DNA of 64,000 nucleotides from Populus alba. Lineage: Eukaryota; Streptophyta; Magnoliopsida; Malpighiales; Salicaceae. The position numbers were made by a program, and so were the translations under genes. The stretch covers positions 36,842,758-36,906,757 of the forward strand of contig NC_133284.1 of NCBI RefSeq assembly GCF_005239225.2. Reading direction: 5' to 3'. The stretch's first letter is position 1. Each line of letters begins with the position of its first letter. This document shows positions 62,030-64,000 of the stretch, in pieces. The notes beneath the pieces are model-generated. The model was not told the DNA's origin and searched no databases. It saw nothing but the letters and a program-made list of their open reading frames with translations.

Positions 62030-64000
62030 TCACATGCTCCGAGGAGCATCGCTTCCAGCAGCGGGCTTGCGGTTCAAATATCGAATAACAGCATCTTCAA
62101 CCCTGTTCAATGACCAAATAAGTACAGATGAGTGGATGTTTCTTTTTAATTTTGTCATGTGCAGGCTTTCATAAATTGAATTAGATGACCAAATTTGTCT
62201 CTTTTTGACTAGGCATCCTTATGATGATATTGCAAATTCTGTGACTAAATAACAAAAACAAGCCCGATCATGTGATCAATTAACAGTTCTTGACATCAGA
62301 ACTAAAAAGAAAAAAGTGAATAACAATTTGGCAAGTTGCAGGCTAAGCAATTGCATAATAGAACCCATATTTATCATCTTTCAAGTGACATTGTTTTGAG
62401 CAGGCAACAACATATCTGATATACATCTACAAGTCAAATTCTAAGATTATTCATCAAGTCAACCGTGGCATTCATATAATGTGTACATGGACAGTGGACC
62501 TAAAATAGAAGCTACGGATCAAATAGATGAAATGAAAGAGGTTCAAACAAGGAAAAATAGAAAATTAAACTCACCATGGCTGGTTAAAGAAATCTGAGCG
62601 GCGCTCTTTCTCGGCATTTCTACTAGCTTCTCCAGCTACCAGCTTCAAATCCTTGCTTTGAGATTCAATGAGAGCATTGACAAATTCGACAGGTGATTGA
62701 CTAAATCCAAGGAAGAATGCGCGTCTCCGACGATGTTCATGAATTTTCCTTATAGCAGTACATATCGCCTCATCACAAGTATCAATCTCTTTATTCTTCT
62801 CAGCATTTGCCAACAAAGCAGACAACTCCCTCTGTATTGGGAATGGCACGTCAACCACCACATCATAGCAGACAGTTCCAGCTGGACTATTCCCCGACAG
62901 CTTAATTTTATGCTCCAAATGTATTGGCTGTGGAGGAGATAAATGCTGAGATATCCTCTGTGAAACCATCGTGAACTTCATCTTTGATTCCCCAAATACT
63001 TTCTGAAGAGGTGCGTCGCAATTGAAAAACGAAGGGTCCTCAGGGTTCTGCAGTTTCCTAGCCTTCACGTAATGCCAAATTGCAGCTATTATTCTAGGAC
63101 GGGTTTCAACTTCTATACCAAGAACTTCCATCAAAGCTGGAGAGAGCTTATATTTCTCAGGCACATAATTCATTTCCAATCGTATATTCACAGAGAACTC
63201 TTTGTCCCCTTTTCTCTTGACTTCAAAACCCTCGTGAGGTGCAGGTGATCGAGCATGCTCCCATACAATGATATGATTATCAGGATATAGTCTCTGATCC
63301 AACTGAATTGTCACTCTCTTGAAAAAAGATGAGAACTTTGGGTACAACGGGTTTGATTTCTGGACTGCTCCAGGCTGGTCAGGGTCTACCCCATCTTCCA
63401 AGATTCTCCCGATAACTTTAAGAGTCCAAGTCGGAGGGTCAGCATTTGGCTTCTTGGGGATTGTTCTTATCTGATTGGAAAATGTATTGAAGACATAAAT
63501 TCGAAGGGTTTTCTGAACACAAGGAGGGCTTTTAAGCGCCTCCTGGATGTCAACCTTCTTTCTAGCTAAAGCAGCATCAACACGGGTTTCAAACTCAAGA
63601 AGCTGGGTGTACAGAGCAGACTCAGGCAGAATTGCTGCTACTCTATCTTGTAGCTGCTTCTCTGGTAGCTTCTGCTTCTTCCTACGTGCAGCAGAAGAAA
63701 GATCCATGGGTTTCAATGGTGAAACCATGCTCGACATGGGAACACCAGGAGGTCTACCCAGAGGTTTCTGAGGGAGCCGTTTTGCACTAGCATTGCCAGG
63801 AGTCGAGAACGACGGTGAAGATGAACCCAAATTGCCTATTCCAGCACTCTGATTTTGGTTAAGAGAAACCCCTTGCGCTTGTAATTGAGCTTGGAATTGT
63901 GCATGAGCTGCTTGAACTTGAGCAGCGTGAGCTGCTTGTGCTTGAGCATGAGCCTGCTGCGCTTTCAAATGGGCTTGCAAAGTAGCCTGTGCTTGGGACA
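62030..64000 (-). CDS. SWI/SNF complex subunit SWP73/BAF60 (partial, 5' end outside window)
   Basis: Two exons are present: >64000-62575 and 62102-62030; TG|G joins FFNQPW to [12 protein letters not shown], and the protein ends PRSM. The visible N-terminal part is rich in Gln, Ala and His. A basic ARRKKQK follows. The SWIB/MDM2 domain runs from about [18 protein letters not shown] through [25 protein letters not shown] and [12 protein letters not shown]. The C-terminal [21 protein letters not shown] and [12 protein letters not shown] are typical of the BAF60 family. These proteins are accessory subunits of SWI/SNF nucleosome remodellers in the nucleus. Arabidopsis has SWP73A and SWP73B; synteny with SOX and CYP94B2 suggests SWP73A (At3g01890, from memory), but sequence alone does not decide. 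The start codon is beyond the right edge. Confidence 0.95.

Noticed and set aside
62697..63771. Plus-strand frames over the SWP73 exon
   Set aside because: Antisense shadows of a clearly recognised protein.
1..64000. CRISPR arrays, bacterial operons or replication origins
   Set aside because: The spliced genes and repeats are of plant nuclear type; the tandem arrays lack the spacer structure of CRISPR.

Overview
This is AT-rich plant nuclear DNA from a dicot, most likely Salicaceae (Populus or Salix). That placement rests on the spliced gene structures and on repeat types I recall from poplar; no search was run. I assembled six genes exon by exon from reading-frame continuity and GT-AG boundaries.

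The layout is as follows. 1-3066: the 3' part of a large Ty3/gypsy-like LTR that carries an unusual array of paired hairpins. 3067-12711: degenerate repeats, several minisatellites and one complete 421-bp TRIM retrotransposon. 12712-16872 (+): a plastid-type M48 zinc metalloprotease, 8 exons, 347 aa. 22815-27442 (+): sulfite oxidase, 12 exons, 393 aa, with a GC-AG first intron. 27443-35100: no host gene, but a transposon with imperfect inverted repeats, a decayed Copia pol and an intact SINE with 14-bp target-site duplications. 35202-36746 (+): an intronless CYP94-type cytochrome P450. 43360-37564 (-): FIGL1, a AAA ATPase, 13 exons, 678 aa. 52049-45736 (-): a tandem FIGL1-like copy with an unrelated N-terminus, a damaged P-loop and a 2-bp deletion that breaks the frame. 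52050-62029: repeats, including a second SINE, a possible Helitron end, a 61-bp minisatellite and a ~150-bp tandem array. 62030-64000 (-): the C-terminal part of a SWI/SNF BAF60/SWP73 subunit whose 5' end lies beyond the window.

The genes do not form a pathway: plastid proteolysis, peroxisomal sulfite detoxification, fatty-acid or jasmonate oxidation, recombination control and chromatin remodelling. Their order is informative. From memory, M48 and FIGL1 are neighbours in Arabidopsis (At3g27110/At3g27120), and SWP73A, CYP94B2 and SOX are neighbours elsewhere (At3g01890/01900/01910). The window therefore looks like an ancestral block whose members were partitioned between two Arabidopsis segments.

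The most unusual structures are the covarying double-hairpin array at 1777-2270 and the broken FIGL1-like paralogue with its novel 5' exons. I saw no tRNA, rRNA or CRISPR.
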